This document shows positions 43,878 through 52,177 of a stretch of DNA of 64,000 bases, in pieces. The stretch's first letter is position 1, and each line of letters opens with the position of its first letter. Where the stretch lies: IMG/VR virus record IMGVR_UViG_3300020183_000042, positions 1-64,000 of that record; one strand, written 5' to 3'. The position numbers were made by a program, and so were the translations under genes. The notes under the pieces are model-generated. The model searched no databases. It worked only from the letters and a program-made list of their open reading frames with translations, and was not told where the DNA came from. This DNA is from a virus.

Positions 43878-43962
43878 AAGGGAGTTGGGGGATCGAACCC
43901 CAAGAGATTCTGATGATCTTAATAAGACAATCTTTGAATCTGCTAGTCCCAGACTACTCCAT
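43878..43962 (-). tRNA. tRNA-like gene, isotype uncertain (possibly Leu/Ser class)
   Basis: On the minus strand a T-arm with GGGG-UUCGAUC-CCCC, a D-arm UCUG/CAGA and a partly paired acceptor stem (AUGGAGU with ACUCCCU, one mismatch) enclose a long central region that does not fold into a standard anticodon arm. A helix AGAUUC/GAAUCU spans 25 bases. It is about 85 nt long, and a U-rich run follows the acceptor. It could be a tRNA with a long variable arm, a degenerate tRNA or a decoy. Confidence 0.45.
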
Positions 43963-43969
43963 TAATTAA

Positions 43970-44836
43970 TCAGCCAGGATAAGAGTTGTCGTACTCATCC
44001 TCATCATCTTCATAATCTTCGTCGTCCTCGTCATCAAACTGATCCCAGTAATCATCGCGGATATCATAATCCTCGTCATCATCCTCGTACTCGTCCTCGG
44101 AAAAATTAGCCGAGTAAAGAGGCTTGAGAAGTTCGCCTTGATACTCTCCAACAACTTCGTATTGGCAAGTGCGAAGTTTCTCACAATTACAATCACTAGG
44201 AACACTCACAACATCACGCGGATTAATCTTAACGATCACAATACGATCATGTGCTTCCACAGACCCATAACCAGCAACATAGTTTAATGCTCCAGCATGA
44301 AGTCCATTTGAACAACCGCGACCACGATCATCATCAACCTTGGCTCTTTGCATCTTGCAAATCTTGCCAACACTATTATCAAACGTACCACGATACTTAT
44401 CCATATAATCACTTCTCACAGCCTTGTAGGCAAGGAAATGACCATCCTCAGTAATGGGCAGATGCTCATGCTCAAGGAAATCATAGAGTTCCTTTTGACT
44501 CTGCATACTAGGATTCTCCATAAGATTGTTGAGGAAATTAACAAGAGGCTGGAAAGGCAGACCCTTGCTTATAAACTCAAGAATACGCTTGCTGATGCTG
44601 CCGTGAACTTCCTCACCCTCATACATCACCTTGCCATTCTTAATCTCAACCATACCATCGCTAAAACTGGATACGGCTTTTTCCACATCCACAATATCCA
44701 AGAGTTCATCGGCAGTTGCGGTTGGCAACGCTTCAAGAATCATCTTGTAATTAATATGATCCGGCAAAACCTGATAGGTTCTATTGTTAAGAACCAGAGT
44801 CAAATTACCATCAACCCACATAAACGGAACGCTCAT
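43970..44836 (-). CDS. rIIB: rIIB-like protein
   Basis: A 288-residue protein that follows rIIA by 27 bases and matches the T4 rIIB family: N-terminal MWVDGNLTLVLNNRTYQVLPDH, and core LEHEHLPITEDGHFLAYKAVRSDYMDKYRG, with C-terminal SNGLHAGALNYVAGYG. It then carries an extremely acidic tail (EDEYEDDDEDYDIRD) beyond the usual family length. rII proteins act in exclusion/lysis control in T4. An AAGGAG precedes the ATG. Confidence 0.85.
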   Translation of the reverse strand: MSVPFMWVDGNLTLVLNNRTYQVLPDHINYKMILEALPTATADELLDIVDVEKAVSSFSDGMVEIKNGKVMYEGEEVHGSISKRILEFISKGLPFQPLVNFLNNLMENPSMQSQKELYDFLEHEHLPITEDGHFLAYKAVRSDYMDKYRGTFDNSVGKICKMQRAKVDDDRGRGCSNGLHAGALNYVAGYGSVEAHDRIVIVKINPRDVVSVPSDCNCEKLRTCQYEVVGEYQGELLKPLYSANFSEDEYEDDDEDYDIRDDYWDQFDDEDDEDYEDDEDEYDNSYPG

Positions 44837-44863
44837 TATTTTTCTCCTTGTTTACCTGTGAAA

Positions 44864-47497
44864 TTAACCAAAAACTTTACTAATTTGATCCCTAAACAAA
44901 TCAACCTTATCTAACGTAACAAACCAACTAGATAATCTTCTCCAACTTTGACGGTTATCAAATTGATTGAGAGGATCAGTATCTCTGAGATTTCTCAAAT
45001 TACCATCAACCATGTTGGCACACATAATATACTTGAGCAGCGGGTTGCTGTCAAGTGTTGTCTTAATTGTTTTTCTTAGATCGCTAATGGGTGATAGAGT
45101 ATGCTTTTTGTCTCTATCATTCTTAGTGGAAATAAGTTTCTTATATGTGTCCGAAGTATTCGGATACCAACTCTCTAAAAGACTCTTCATTGAGTTAAAG
45201 AGTAAGTTAGTATTCTTGATCTTCTTTACATCTAAGCCATTAATACCAATAGCATCAAGCAACTTGGCAATATGAGCATAGTAGTCTGTTTGCTTAAATC
45301 TTTTTAGATCATATCCATTACGATGAATAGTATCGGCAAAAAACTCCATTACAATCAGACTATCAATAGTGTTTACTAGAGTTTTGTCCGAGACATATTC
45401 TTTATAGTCCAGACCGAATATGTTCAGAATATGGTATATAAACTGTCTATCAATATAGCCTTCGTTATAATCATGATTCATCTTGTCATCAGTGTTGTAT
45501 TCTTTCTTACAGAATTCGATCACACTATTAATATCACGCACATCACTAAACTGCGAGGAATCAATAGTCTTGAGTCGATCTTTGAACCAAGAGTTAAAAT
45601 CAATTAGGTTGTACCCGTCCTTAATTAAACGATCCACACTAGACTGTTTGATAGCATAGATATTTTCTCCACCAAACACAGAGTTATCCGTAATAATCTT
45701 ATCCCAACGCTTAATACCTGCTATCTCTGGATAATTTTCAATAGACGCATATCGTAGAATAGGAATATAAACGATAGTATCAGCATCCTCCAAATCATCC
45801 AAACGACTAGCACTAAGACTTCTCATATGAGAAGCATCATTGTAGCCATAATTCAATGTTGTGGTATCTTGTGCATCTCCGTAAACCAGAAAAATATCTT
45901 GGTCACTAACGCTACCCTTGCTACCTTTACTTGCTCTAGTTTTTGGAGTTGACTTAATTAGATCACGATGATCCGAAACATTAAGAATATTAGACTCTCC
46001 AACATCCTTGACTAGTGCTTTAAAACCATTGGTCACATCCTTATGATCTGTGGTATTAACCAACAGATAAGCAAAACAATCATTCTGATTGCAATACTTG
46101 GTAACAATCTTTTTGGCTGTTTCCGCAGCACTCATATCACACCAGAAAAACTTCATTGAATTAATCTTTTTCTGATGATTCCAATAGTATTGACCCTTGC
46201 CGGTTAGAGTTTCGTGATGAATCTTATCTGTAAGATAAATCAGGCGTCGAGAACGATAACCCGCTGTTCTATAATTGAACACATAAAGGTTCTCATCCTT
46301 CTTGAGTTTATATTCCAAATCCTCACCAGAATTAATAGGATGATCTTTACCATCACTATCTTTCCACGATGCTCCAACACCCCATCCACCAGCAAGATCA
46401 TTCATCTGATAATAAGTCTGGATTGCTTCTACCTTGGTTTTGGCAGTAGCAATCTTGTCACTAAAATTCTGCTTCAACTCCACGAAAATATCTTGGGTCT
46501 TTTCACGCAGAGTTTTAACAACAGCCTTGGTATACTGCAAACCTTCACGGCTAACATCCATTTCAAGTTCGCCAATACCAAAATCCAGTTCCAGATAAAG
46601 ACCCTGACCAATAATTTCGCCAACAAAAGTCTTCCAAGATGCAATATCGGCCTTGTTAAAGGCTCTATTCCATTTGGCGATATGGTCTGGAGTCTCAGTC
46701 TTTTCTTCTCCTATAAGGTGAGAAACCTCAACAGGGTAGGCGATATTGCCCATCAAGGCAACAACCCCGCTTTGAATACGATAATCATTATTGGGAAACT
46801 TCATGTGATCATTATTGAGTCGGCAAACTCTCCAGCCTTCTCCATCAATCACCACGTTACGCTGACTATATTCCTTAGTAAAATCCCAATGAACTCCACC
46901 CTCAATAATGGGCTTCATTCTAAAATAATGAAAGACCCTAACAGCCTTCTGACTAAACTCTTGGAAATCATATTGCTTAACAGCAAAACTAATCTCAAGA
47001 CCATTAGGCTCATTAGTTTCTGTGCTATGAATAAGATTCAGAGTAGGAACACCAGCATCATCAATAGCCGCAATATAAGTATATTGAGTACCATTAAAAT
47101 AAGAAGTAGTTGTGAAACTCTTAGTATAAGCAAACGGACTCTTTGAGCCTAGACCAAGACAACCAACAAAATCATTGCTATCATTCTTATTACTAGCACC
47201 ATAGGTGGTGTAAAGATGTTCCATATCTTTTTGACTAAGACCAGTGCCGTAATCTCGCACACTAAAATTAGGATTAGCGGCCGTAGGCAACGTCACCTTA
47301 AAAGGATTCTTATTGCCAGCACTAATATGAGAGTCATAGGCATTGGTCGCAAGTTCACGAATGACTGCCATTACCTTGTCGGAATAAAGAGAGTCCGACA
47401 AGATTTTAAACATTTTGCTCGTTTGAGCAATAGTAAATTGATTAGCACTACTAATACCAGCACTATGAACTTCAACAGTTCGATCCGCAAGTTTCAT
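44864..47497 (-). CDS. rIIA: rIIA-like GHKL ATPase
   Basis: An 877-residue GHKL-type protein: N box VIRELATNAYDSH, G1 VRDYGTGLS, G2 GCLGLGSKSPFAYT, the typical nucleotide-binding set, followed by large family-specific domains. It matches the T4 rIIA family and lies directly before rIIB. The ATG at 47497 is chosen: GGAG precedes it and a promoter lies at 47530-47557, which excludes the longer upstream reading. Confidence 0.9.
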   Translation of the reverse strand: MKLADRTVEVHSAGISSANQFTIAQTSKMFKILSDSLYSDKVMAVIRELATNAYDSHISAGNKNPFKVTLPTAANPNFSVRDYGTGLSQKDMEHLYTTYGASNKNDSNDFVGCLGLGSKSPFAYTKSFTTTSYFNGTQYTYIAAIDDAGVPTLNLIHSTETNEPNGLEISFAVKQYDFQEFSQKAVRVFHYFRMKPIIEGGVHWDFTKEYSQRNVVIDGEGWRVCRLNNDHMKFPNNDYRIQSGVVALMGNIAYPVEVSHLIGEEKTETPDHIAKWNRAFNKADIASWKTFVGEIIGQGLYLELDFGIGELEMDVSREGLQYTKAVVKTLREKTQDIFVELKQNFSDKIATAKTKVEAIQTYYQMNDLAGGWGVGASWKDSDGKDHPINSGEDLEYKLKKDENLYVFNYRTAGYRSRRLIYLTDKIHHETLTGKGQYYWNHQKKINSMKFFWCDMSAAETAKKIVTKYCNQNDCFAYLLVNTTDHKDVTNGFKALVKDVGESNILNVSDHRDLIKSTPKTRASKGSKGSVSDQDIFLVYGDAQDTTTLNYGYNDASHMRSLSASRLDDLEDADTIVYIPILRYASIENYPEIAGIKRWDKIITDNSVFGGENIYAIKQSSVDRLIKDGYNLIDFNSWFKDRLKTIDSSQFSDVRDINSVIEFCKKEYNTDDKMNHDYNEGYIDRQFIYHILNIFGLDYKEYVSDKTLVNTIDSLIVMEFFADTIHRNGYDLKRFKQTDYYAHIAKLLDAIGINGLDVKKIKNTNLLFNSMKSLLESWYPNTSDTYKKLISTKNDRDKKHTLSPISDLRKTIKTTLDSNPLLKYIMCANMVDGNLRNLRDTDPLNQFDNRQSWRRLSSWFVTLDKVDLFRDQISKVFG

Positions 47498-47529
47498 TTG
47501 TATTCTCCAAGGTTTCCTGTGATGCTCGT

Positions 47530-47557
47530 AGTATACATCGTCATTCCGCGTTGTCAA
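47530..47557 (-). promoter_or_regulatory. Sigma70-type promoter for rIIA-rIIB
   Basis: Minus-strand TTGACA (47552-47557) and TATACT (47530-47535), 16 bases apart. It overlaps the stop codon of the preceding membrane gene. The predicted start lies about 26 bases before the rIIA ATG. Confidence 0.75.
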
Positions 47558-47799
47558 CCTTGATTTTTCTTTTGATTCACTCGTTGAATACTGATGTAAC
47601 CAAAATAGATTGGTATTAATCCTATATACCATACTGGTAAGGCTAGAGAAGCAAACCAAAGTCCACTAACGATTGATAGTGCTGATAATATATAAACTAT
47701 AAAAGATGGAAAATTTAACCTTGAGGTTAAGTATGCTAGCGGTCCAATCAAAATAGTTACTAAAACTATTAACGATGCTGCTAACGCTAAACTAGCCAT
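47554..47799 (-). CDS. Hypothetical membrane protein
   Basis: An 81-residue hydrophobic protein with three probable membrane segments (LALAASLIVLVTILIGPLAYL, FIVYILSALSIVSGLWFASL, VWYIGLIPIYFGYISI). No family is recognised. It overlaps the coiled-coil gene by one base. Confidence 0.7.
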   Translation of the reverse strand: MASLALAASLIVLVTILIGPLAYLTSRLNFPSFIVYILSALSIVSGLWFASLALPVWYIGLIPIYFGYISIQRVNQKKNQG

Positions 47800-48122
47800 T
47801 AGATTTCCTCATCGTCGTCTTGGTCTTTATAATCATCTTTTGGAACCCATGTTTCATCAGTATCATCGATATTATAATTTTCTTCAAAATCTTCATCATC
47901 CTCTGCTAACAGAATAGTAAAATTATTGAGTATTTCTAGCATAACATCAACTTTGTGAGCAATATCTCTAACTTCTCGTTTGATTTCTATTATATCTTTA
48001 ATTAGCTTGTCTTGATTTTTGCTTAGATCATCAACACCCCTAGATAAAGAGTCGTCTTTTTTATATAAGTCCTTATACGATTGCTCAATTTTTTTATAGA
48101 TGTCGTCAATATCTCTAGACAT
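47799..48122 (-). CDS. Coiled-coil protein
   Basis: A 107-residue, strongly helical protein (IDDIYKKIEQSYKDLYKKDDSLSRGVDDLSKNQDKL...IKREVRDIAHKVDVMLEIL) with an acidic tail (EDDEDFEENYNIDDTDE). No enzyme motif. It overlaps the upstream membrane-protein gene, so the two may form a membrane complex. Confidence 0.6.
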   Translation of the reverse strand: MSRDIDDIYKKIEQSYKDLYKKDDSLSRGVDDLSKNQDKLIKDIIEIKREVRDIAHKVDVMLEILNNFTILLAEDDEDFEENYNIDDTDETWVPKDDYKDQDDDEEI

Positions 48123-48131
48123 AACTACTCC

Positions 48132-48431
48132 TTATTTGGGGTTGCGATATTCTCGTAAATCTCCATTTTCATTAATTTTCTGATCTTCATAGGATGATGC
48201 TAGTCGTCGATAGAATTCTTGCTTAATATTCTCTAATACACCAGTTATCATAGCAATCTTCTTATATGAAACAGGTTTAATTAACTGGCCCAATACCCTG
48301 CTAAAACAATAGTTTATTCTACCAAGGTAGATGCTAAGATCGTTTGAGATTCTTTTATTACGAATAGCAATAACCATCACTGATATAGCATCGTCTAATT
48401 CTTTTCTTTCGTCTTCACTAATGTATGGCAT
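48132..48431 (-). CDS. Hypothetical helical protein
   Basis: A 99-residue, mainly helical protein (ELDDAISVMVIAIRNKRISNDLSIYLGRINYCFSRVLGQLI). No family recognised. It abuts the kinase-like gene. Confidence 0.6.
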   Translation of the reverse strand: MPYISEDERKELDDAISVMVIAIRNKRISNDLSIYLGRINYCFSRVLGQLIKPVSYKKIAMITGVLENIKQEFYRRLASSYEDQKINENGDLREYRNPK

Positions 48432-48962
48432 TTAATCCTCCTCGCATTTACATTCGTATCGTTTACAATAAGAACATTTTGGCCCAGGGTCGGGATTGCC
48501 CCAAGCATTTGATAATCCATCAAAACTTTCTTCACCAGTATCTATACAGACCAATTTTTTGGTGCGTCCTCTTTTTACTAGTCCAACATTGTACCAATGA
48601 CAATCCCAAAATTTCAATCCGGTCTTCTCATTGATATCATTAACGAGTTTTTGTATCTGCTTCATACTAATTTTTGTCGCGGCCCGATCAATGGTTGCTT
48701 TTTCTATAATATATCCCCAATCGCTTGGATCATCAAACACCATATCACCATCATCAGCAAATTTTAATCTACAAACTTTGCTATGAATTTTTGGTGCAAG
48801 ATCGAACTTTTCTAGTTTTTTGTGATATGTATATGACCGCGTAGCTTTCTTCTTATTCCTAAATTCCTTAAAGACTAAGCCACAATAACCAACTATAGGA
48901 TAGACTTGACAATATCCTCCCTCATTACTCCAATCACTATAATCTATTTGATAGTTAAGCAT
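48432..48962 (-). CDS. Protein-kinase-like fold, reduced
   Basis: A 176-residue protein with features of a minimal kinase-like domain: VFKEFRNKKKA (possible ATP-binding Lys), KFWDCHWYNVGLV (a D-x-x-x-x-N catalytic loop) and VCIDTGE (DFG-like Asp). It ends with CSYCKRYECKCEED, a likely zinc cluster. ATG at 48962 is used. Whether it phosphorylates anything is unknown; similar folds occur in phage aminoglycoside-kinase-like proteins. Confidence 0.5.
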   Translation of the reverse strand: MLNYQIDYSDWSNEGGYCQVYPIVGYCGLVFKEFRNKKKATRSYTYHKKLEKFDLAPKIHSKVCRLKFADDGDMVFDDPSDWGYIIEKATIDRAATKISMKQIQKLVNDINEKTGLKFWDCHWYNVGLVKRGRTKKLVCIDTGEESFDGLSNAWGNPDPGPKCSYCKRYECKCEED

Positions 48963-49284
48963 TAGAGTTATTAATAATTTTGTTAGCCATAATTTCTTGA
49001 GCAATATTAATTGCCTCATTAAGATTTGTAGTTTCACATAGTCTTATCGGCCCCTTTGGAATATCAATCCAGTAAGAACCATATACGCCATAAAAAACAC
49101 CACCAAGAGAGTGGTCGTGCATTAGAAAATCAATTTTGTCGTGAAAAATATCAAAACACCATTCACCACTATCGTCTTGAGTTTCTTTTATTGTATCTAC
49201 AATTAAAAATCTAAAATTAGGATGTTTAAAATCTTCATGACTATGAACTATACCACGATAAAATCTGTTTGGAATAGTAACCAT
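48955..49284 (-). CDS. Hypothetical phage protein
   Basis: A 109-residue mixed alpha/beta protein (FRFLIVDTIKETQDDSGEWCFDIFHDKIDFLMHDHS). No family recognised. It overlaps the kinase-like gene by eight bases. Confidence 0.6.
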   Translation of the reverse strand: MVTIPNRFYRGIVHSHEDFKHPNFRFLIVDTIKETQDDSGEWCFDIFHDKIDFLMHDHSLGGVFYGVYGSYWIDIPKGPIRLCETTNLNEAINIAQEIMANKIINNSNA

Positions 49285-49285
49285 T

Positions 49286-49606
49286 TTATTTTCTAAATTT
49301 AGCGTAAAAATCCTTAAACTCTATTTTATTAGAATATAATGGAACACAAGTTGTTTCATCAGAGTAGGGATTATCTTGAGTTCGTAGATCATACAAATCT
49401 CCACGATCATTAGTTTTACCCCAAGCAACAGGATTGTCAAATATCTTTTTAAGACTAGATAATTCTTGTTCACAACTTAACCATCGTACATTATCTTCTT
49501 TTAGTTTTTTTAGTTCATCTTTTGCGTTGTTCACAACGAACCGATCAGCACCATTTGCCCAGGCAAATTCGATAAGAAATTCGATAGGATCAGAATGTTG
49601 TTGCAT
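49286..49606 (-). CDS. Hypothetical phage protein
   Basis: A 106-residue protein with a helical central part (FVVNNAKDELKKLKEDNVRWLSCEQELSSLKKIF) and a C-terminal region rich in Asp/Tyr. No family recognised; co-oriented with its neighbours. Confidence 0.6.
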   Translation of the reverse strand: MQQHSDPIEFLIEFAWANGADRFVVNNAKDELKKLKEDNVRWLSCEQELSSLKKIFDNPVAWGKTNDRGDLYDLRTQDNPYSDETTCVPLYSNKIEFKDFYAKFRK

Positions 49607-49607
49607 T

Positions 49608-49829
49608 TTAGATAAATCCTATGCGAGTTTTTTCTGTAGTAACAATGTTCTCTATATCAGTAGAGTTAAAAATTTCCTTGCAATATGATCTTCCATTCCA
49701 CCATCCGCACTCATAAGAGATAGAGTTATTTGAACCAATATTAACACCAATAATAGTTCCATGAACATCATCTGTTAGTTTAACTTTGGTTCCAATATTG
49801 TAAAATTCTAGAATATTATTTTTACTCAT
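49608..49829 (-). CDS. Hypothetical beta-rich protein
   Basis: A 73-residue beta-rich protein resembling an SH3-like fold (KVKLTDDVHGTIIGVNIGSNNSISYECGWWNGRSY). No family is confirmed. It is followed by the tRNA-Leu gene. Confidence 0.6.
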   Translation of the reverse strand: MSKNNILEFYNIGTKVKLTDDVHGTIIGVNIGSNNSISYECGWWNGRSYCKEIFNSTDIENIVTTEKTRIGFI

Positions 49830-49862
49830 TTGTTTTCCTTTTAGTTAATAATTCCTAATTAA

Positions 49863-49935
49863 TAGGAGTGGTGGGAGTCGAACCCACACTGTACGGATTT
49901 TAAGTCCGTTGTCTCTGCCATTGGACTACACTCCC
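49863..49935 (-). tRNA. tRNA-Leu (UAA anticodon), short variable arm
   Basis: A complete cloverleaf: acceptor GGGAGUG/CACUCCU, D-stem GUC/GAC with GG loop, anticodon loop CUUAAAA in a 5-bp stem, variable region of only five bases, T-arm GUGGG-UUCGACU-CCCAC, discriminator A. Anticodon UAA reads UUA, which is frequent in this AT-rich genome. Bacterial tRNA-Leu normally has a long variable arm; this one does not. The CCA end is not encoded. Confidence 0.92.
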
Positions 49936-49945
49936 AAATGATAAT

Positions 49946-50013
49946 CGACTACAACAACTAAAGGTATGAGGTTGATTATTTGTGGGCCTCTCCCGTTTAA
50001 ACTGTTGTAGCCG
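49946..50013. ncRNA. Long hairpin between tRNA-Leu and 50040 gene
   Basis: An inverted repeat (CGACTACAACA at 49946-49956 and TGTTGTAGCCG at 50003-50013, one mismatch) encloses about 46 bases containing a smaller GAGG/CCTC stem. It would form a hairpin in the transcript running toward the tRNA. No poly-U run follows, so it is not a classical terminator; a processing signal is possible. Confidence 0.4.
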
Positions 50014-50039
50014 ACTACCGTTTGATTTTATAAAGAGTC

Positions 50040-50321
50040 TCAGCCGTTGTTGTGAGCCTTTAGACGACGCACAATCTCGGCCATAGCCTCAACATTATCA
50101 ACCGTCTTAGTGGGCTTCGCACGCTCCATAGCGGGAAGATCAATACCCTTCTTAGCCAGAGCGGCCTTAGTACGAGCATAACGAGCCATCGTACTAGCAA
50201 CCTTCTGACCAGTCTTGGTAGCAATCTCAGCATAAGTCTTGGACGAATAAACCGCCTCAAGAAAAGCCTCGTCGCTGCAACGAACACGGGTCTGCTTCTC
50301 AACATTAGTACCTTCAGCCAT
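50040..50321 (-). CDS. Small DNA-binding-like protein
   Basis: A 93-residue basic, helical protein (VRCSDEAFLEAVYSSKTYAEIATKTGQKVASTMARYARTKAALAKKG). A central segment reads as a possible helix-turn-helix (YAEIATKTGQKVASTMARYAR). ATG at 50321 is used (GGAGG nine bases before). Promoter at 50398-50425 lies upstream, leaving a 70-base leader. It could regulate transcription. Confidence 0.65.
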   Translation of the reverse strand: MAEGTNVEKQTRVRCSDEAFLEAVYSSKTYAEIATKTGQKVASTMARYARTKAALAKKGIDLPAMERAKPTKTVDNVEAMAEIVRRLKAHNNG

Positions 50322-50397
50322 AATAATCAACCTCCAAATTAATCCAACCTTACTTCGCGGTTCAGTCACGCGACCGAATCACCCGCGTTGTATCATC

Positions 50398-50425
50398 ATT
50401 CTATCACGGGTTATCGGCTTGTCAA
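50398..50425 (-). promoter_or_regulatory. Sigma70-type promoter
   Basis: Minus-strand TTGACA (50420-50425) and TAGAAT (50398-50403) with 16 bases between; the spacer includes CCGATAACC, a motif shared with other members. Drives the small DNA-binding-like gene. Confidence 0.7.
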
Positions 50426-50444
50426 CCCCTTCAACTTGAATTTT

Positions 50445-50621
50445 TCAGTCAGCACCAACCAGTTCATTGTCTTTTTTGTCGCTAAAAAACGACAGAGCAT
50501 CTGTTAAAATTTCATTATGAATTTCCAGATTATTAATGATAGCATTGGCTTGTTCTAGTGCTTTGGTTAGATGATAAACTTTATTAGCAAGTTCATCGGC
50601 CACATAGTTTTTCATAATCAT
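50445..50621 (-). CDS. Small helical protein (58 aa)
   Basis: An ORF with a strong GGAGG before ATG at 50621. The product (MIMKNYVADELANKVYHLTKALEQANAIINNLEIHNEIL) is helical, with heptad-like leucines. No family. Lies between a downstream promoter and the glycosylase gene. Confidence 0.55.
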   Translation of the reverse strand: MIMKNYVADELANKVYHLTKALEQANAIINNLEIHNEILTDALSFFSDKKDNELVGAD

Positions 50622-50759
50622 GGTAGCCTCCTTTATTTAGGGACAGTATTAATTACACTTTTTCTTTTTCTTTTTAAATATTCTGTGCCAATTCTTATCC
50701 CATATTTTTTGGTCAATATTGCGTGGTCGTCTTTTACTCCCTTTACTATTCTGGCTGAT

Positions 50760-51464
50760 TTAATCCTCCAGCACAAAACTCCAGTAGCGACTATCGTTCT
50801 TCTTTTGTAGAGCGTCCCAATAAATTGATCGTGCAATATATGATGGTATCTTGTTTTTTCCACAATTAATCATCCAATGACGCTCCATCTTTTTATACGA
50901 GTCCGTACCACTTCTACTCTTATTGTACTTGAGATGTTCCATATCGTAAAGTCGAAGTTGATGAATATCTCCACACAATACTCTTGCCTCATTGGGATGG
51001 ATCATTTCCAAAGCAAAACTAACTTTTGCTAACCCGATCCCATTAATTTTACTAACAATAGTATCACGCTTCTTAACATGACCCTTTTGAGTGGTAAAAT
51101 AAAAATCTTTAGGATTGGCCCAAAACTTTGTGGCAAAATCCCAAATATATTTTGTACGATTGTTATGAAGTCCAACTCCGCTTTTGTGAAGTTTATCTCT
51201 CAAGATATTCTCATCACTAATCCACTCATCAAAGTTCTTGATAGCATTATAGCCAGAGCAATTACCTTTCCAAGTAGTATGAACAGAACAGTAAGCAAAG
51301 AGATAACGCCTAAAAATATCAGAGGTATTCTGTGGGCGTACACTTTCCCAATATTCCTTGTATGCTACAATCTTTTCTCTCTGAAATGTGGCGAAGAAAA
51401 TATCTGCCTTAGTCCTATCAAGAGTAGTATTCTGAACTGGAATTACTGTGTTCTCAACAATCAT
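50760..51464 (-). CDS. HhH-GPD-like DNA glycosylase
   Basis: A 234-residue protein with a helix-hairpin-helix motif (KINGIGLAKVSFALEM) and a downstream Asp (CGDIHQLRLYD), which is the usual position of the catalytic Asp in HhH-GPD glycosylases. These remove damaged or modified bases. ATG at 51464 (GGAGG before it) is chosen, not the TTG at 51476. A promoter lies at 51490-51517. Confidence 0.6.
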   Translation of the reverse strand: MIVENTVIPVQNTTLDRTKADIFFATFQREKIVAYKEYWESVRPQNTSDIFRRYLFAYCSVHTTWKGNCSGYNAIKNFDEWISDENILRDKLHKSGVGLHNNRTKYIWDFATKFWANPKDFYFTTQKGHVKKRDTIVSKINGIGLAKVSFALEMIHPNEARVLCGDIHQLRLYDMEHLKYNKSRSGTDSYKKMERHWMINCGKNKIPSYIARSIYWDALQKKNDSRYWSFVLED

Positions 51465-51489
51465 AGAGTCCTCCAATGTGTATTCTGCG

Positions 51490-51517
51490 ATTTTACACTA
51501 CGGATCAGCGTTGTCAA
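51490..51517 (-). promoter_or_regulatory. Sigma70-type promoter
   Basis: Minus-strand TTGACA (51512-51517) and TAAAAT (51490-51495) with 16 bases between, ahead of the glycosylase-like gene. The spacer ends AGTG, as in several family members. Confidence 0.65.
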
Positions 51518-52174
51518 CTATCTACGAAAAAAACCTAAACTTTCCTCTAAGGACCAATCAACATTAGTATCTATAATATGTTTAATATTATCAGGAACAT
51601 AATATGGATATTTATTTTCTAACACTGGTGCATCACCAATATTTTTTAGATGAAATCTGTGCGAGATAATATTAATATAGGAATAATAGTTTTTTATGAG
51701 CATATCATATGAAAATAAGATATAGTTAGAAGCAATAACAGGCATAATCTCATTGAGGTATCTATACTTAGTAGTCCTCATATCGAATATGTTTTTGTAT
51801 CTTTTTTTTGTTATTGGATTTCTATCTGCTGGTATTTCTCTAATTTCGATATCGGTAGAAAACCATTCACTTAATAAGAATGTTTCCCAGTTTACCATTC
51901 TGTGATGATGGATATGATGAGGCATATTAATCATAGCCATGATCCAGTCGTATGGATTTCTAACTATACCTATAAACAGGACATGTTTATCCTTATAAGA
52001 AATTGTTTCTGGTTTTGTCCATCCAAACCAGTGTTTATTACCGTAGAAATGAGTTCTAGTTAATCCAAATTTTTGAGTAAATATTTTCTCTGTGAGATTT
52101 GTTCCAGAGTGTCTTTCTCCATAAATTACAAACTTATCAAGATATGATCTATACTCGGAACATATTTGTAACAT
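51518..52174 (-). CDS. Sulfotransferase-like protein
   Basis: A 218-residue protein with YGERHSGTNLTEKIF (5'-phosphosulfate-binding loop pattern) and IGIVRNPYDWIMAM (3'-phosphate motif R-N-P-Y-D-W), typical of PAPS-dependent sulfotransferases. It would sulfate a sugar, peptide or small molecule. It overlaps no neighbour closely and lies near the ligase gene. Acceptor unknown. Confidence 0.65.
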   Translation of the reverse strand: MLQICSEYRSYLDKFVIYGERHSGTNLTEKIFTQKFGLTRTHFYGNKHWFGWTKPETISYKDKHVLFIGIVRNPYDWIMAMINMPHHIHHHRMVNWETFLLSEWFSTDIEIREIPADRNPITKKRYKNIFDMRTTKYRYLNEIMPVIASNYILFSYDMLIKNYYSYINIISHRFHLKNIGDAPVLENKYPYYVPDNIKHIIDTNVDWSLEESLGFFRR

Positions 52175-52177
52175 TTG

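Noticed and set aside
44348-44914. 188-codon plus-strand ORF opposite rIIB
   Set aside because: Antisense shadow of rIIB; composition is biased and no motif is seen.
46214-47146. 310-codon plus-strand ORF opposite rIIA
   Set aside because: It lies wholly antisense to the conserved rIIA gene, has no family features or ribosome site, and is a frame shadow.
47498-47659. N-terminal extension of the rIIA reading frame
   Set aside because: A promoter and the stop of another gene lie within it; GGAG before ATG 47497 fits the family start.
50633-50863. Minus-strand ORF beginning MEKTRYHH and overlapping the glycosylase gene
   Set aside because: Starts inside another gene with a 104-base overlap and lacks a credible ribosome site; only its last part lies in open sequence.
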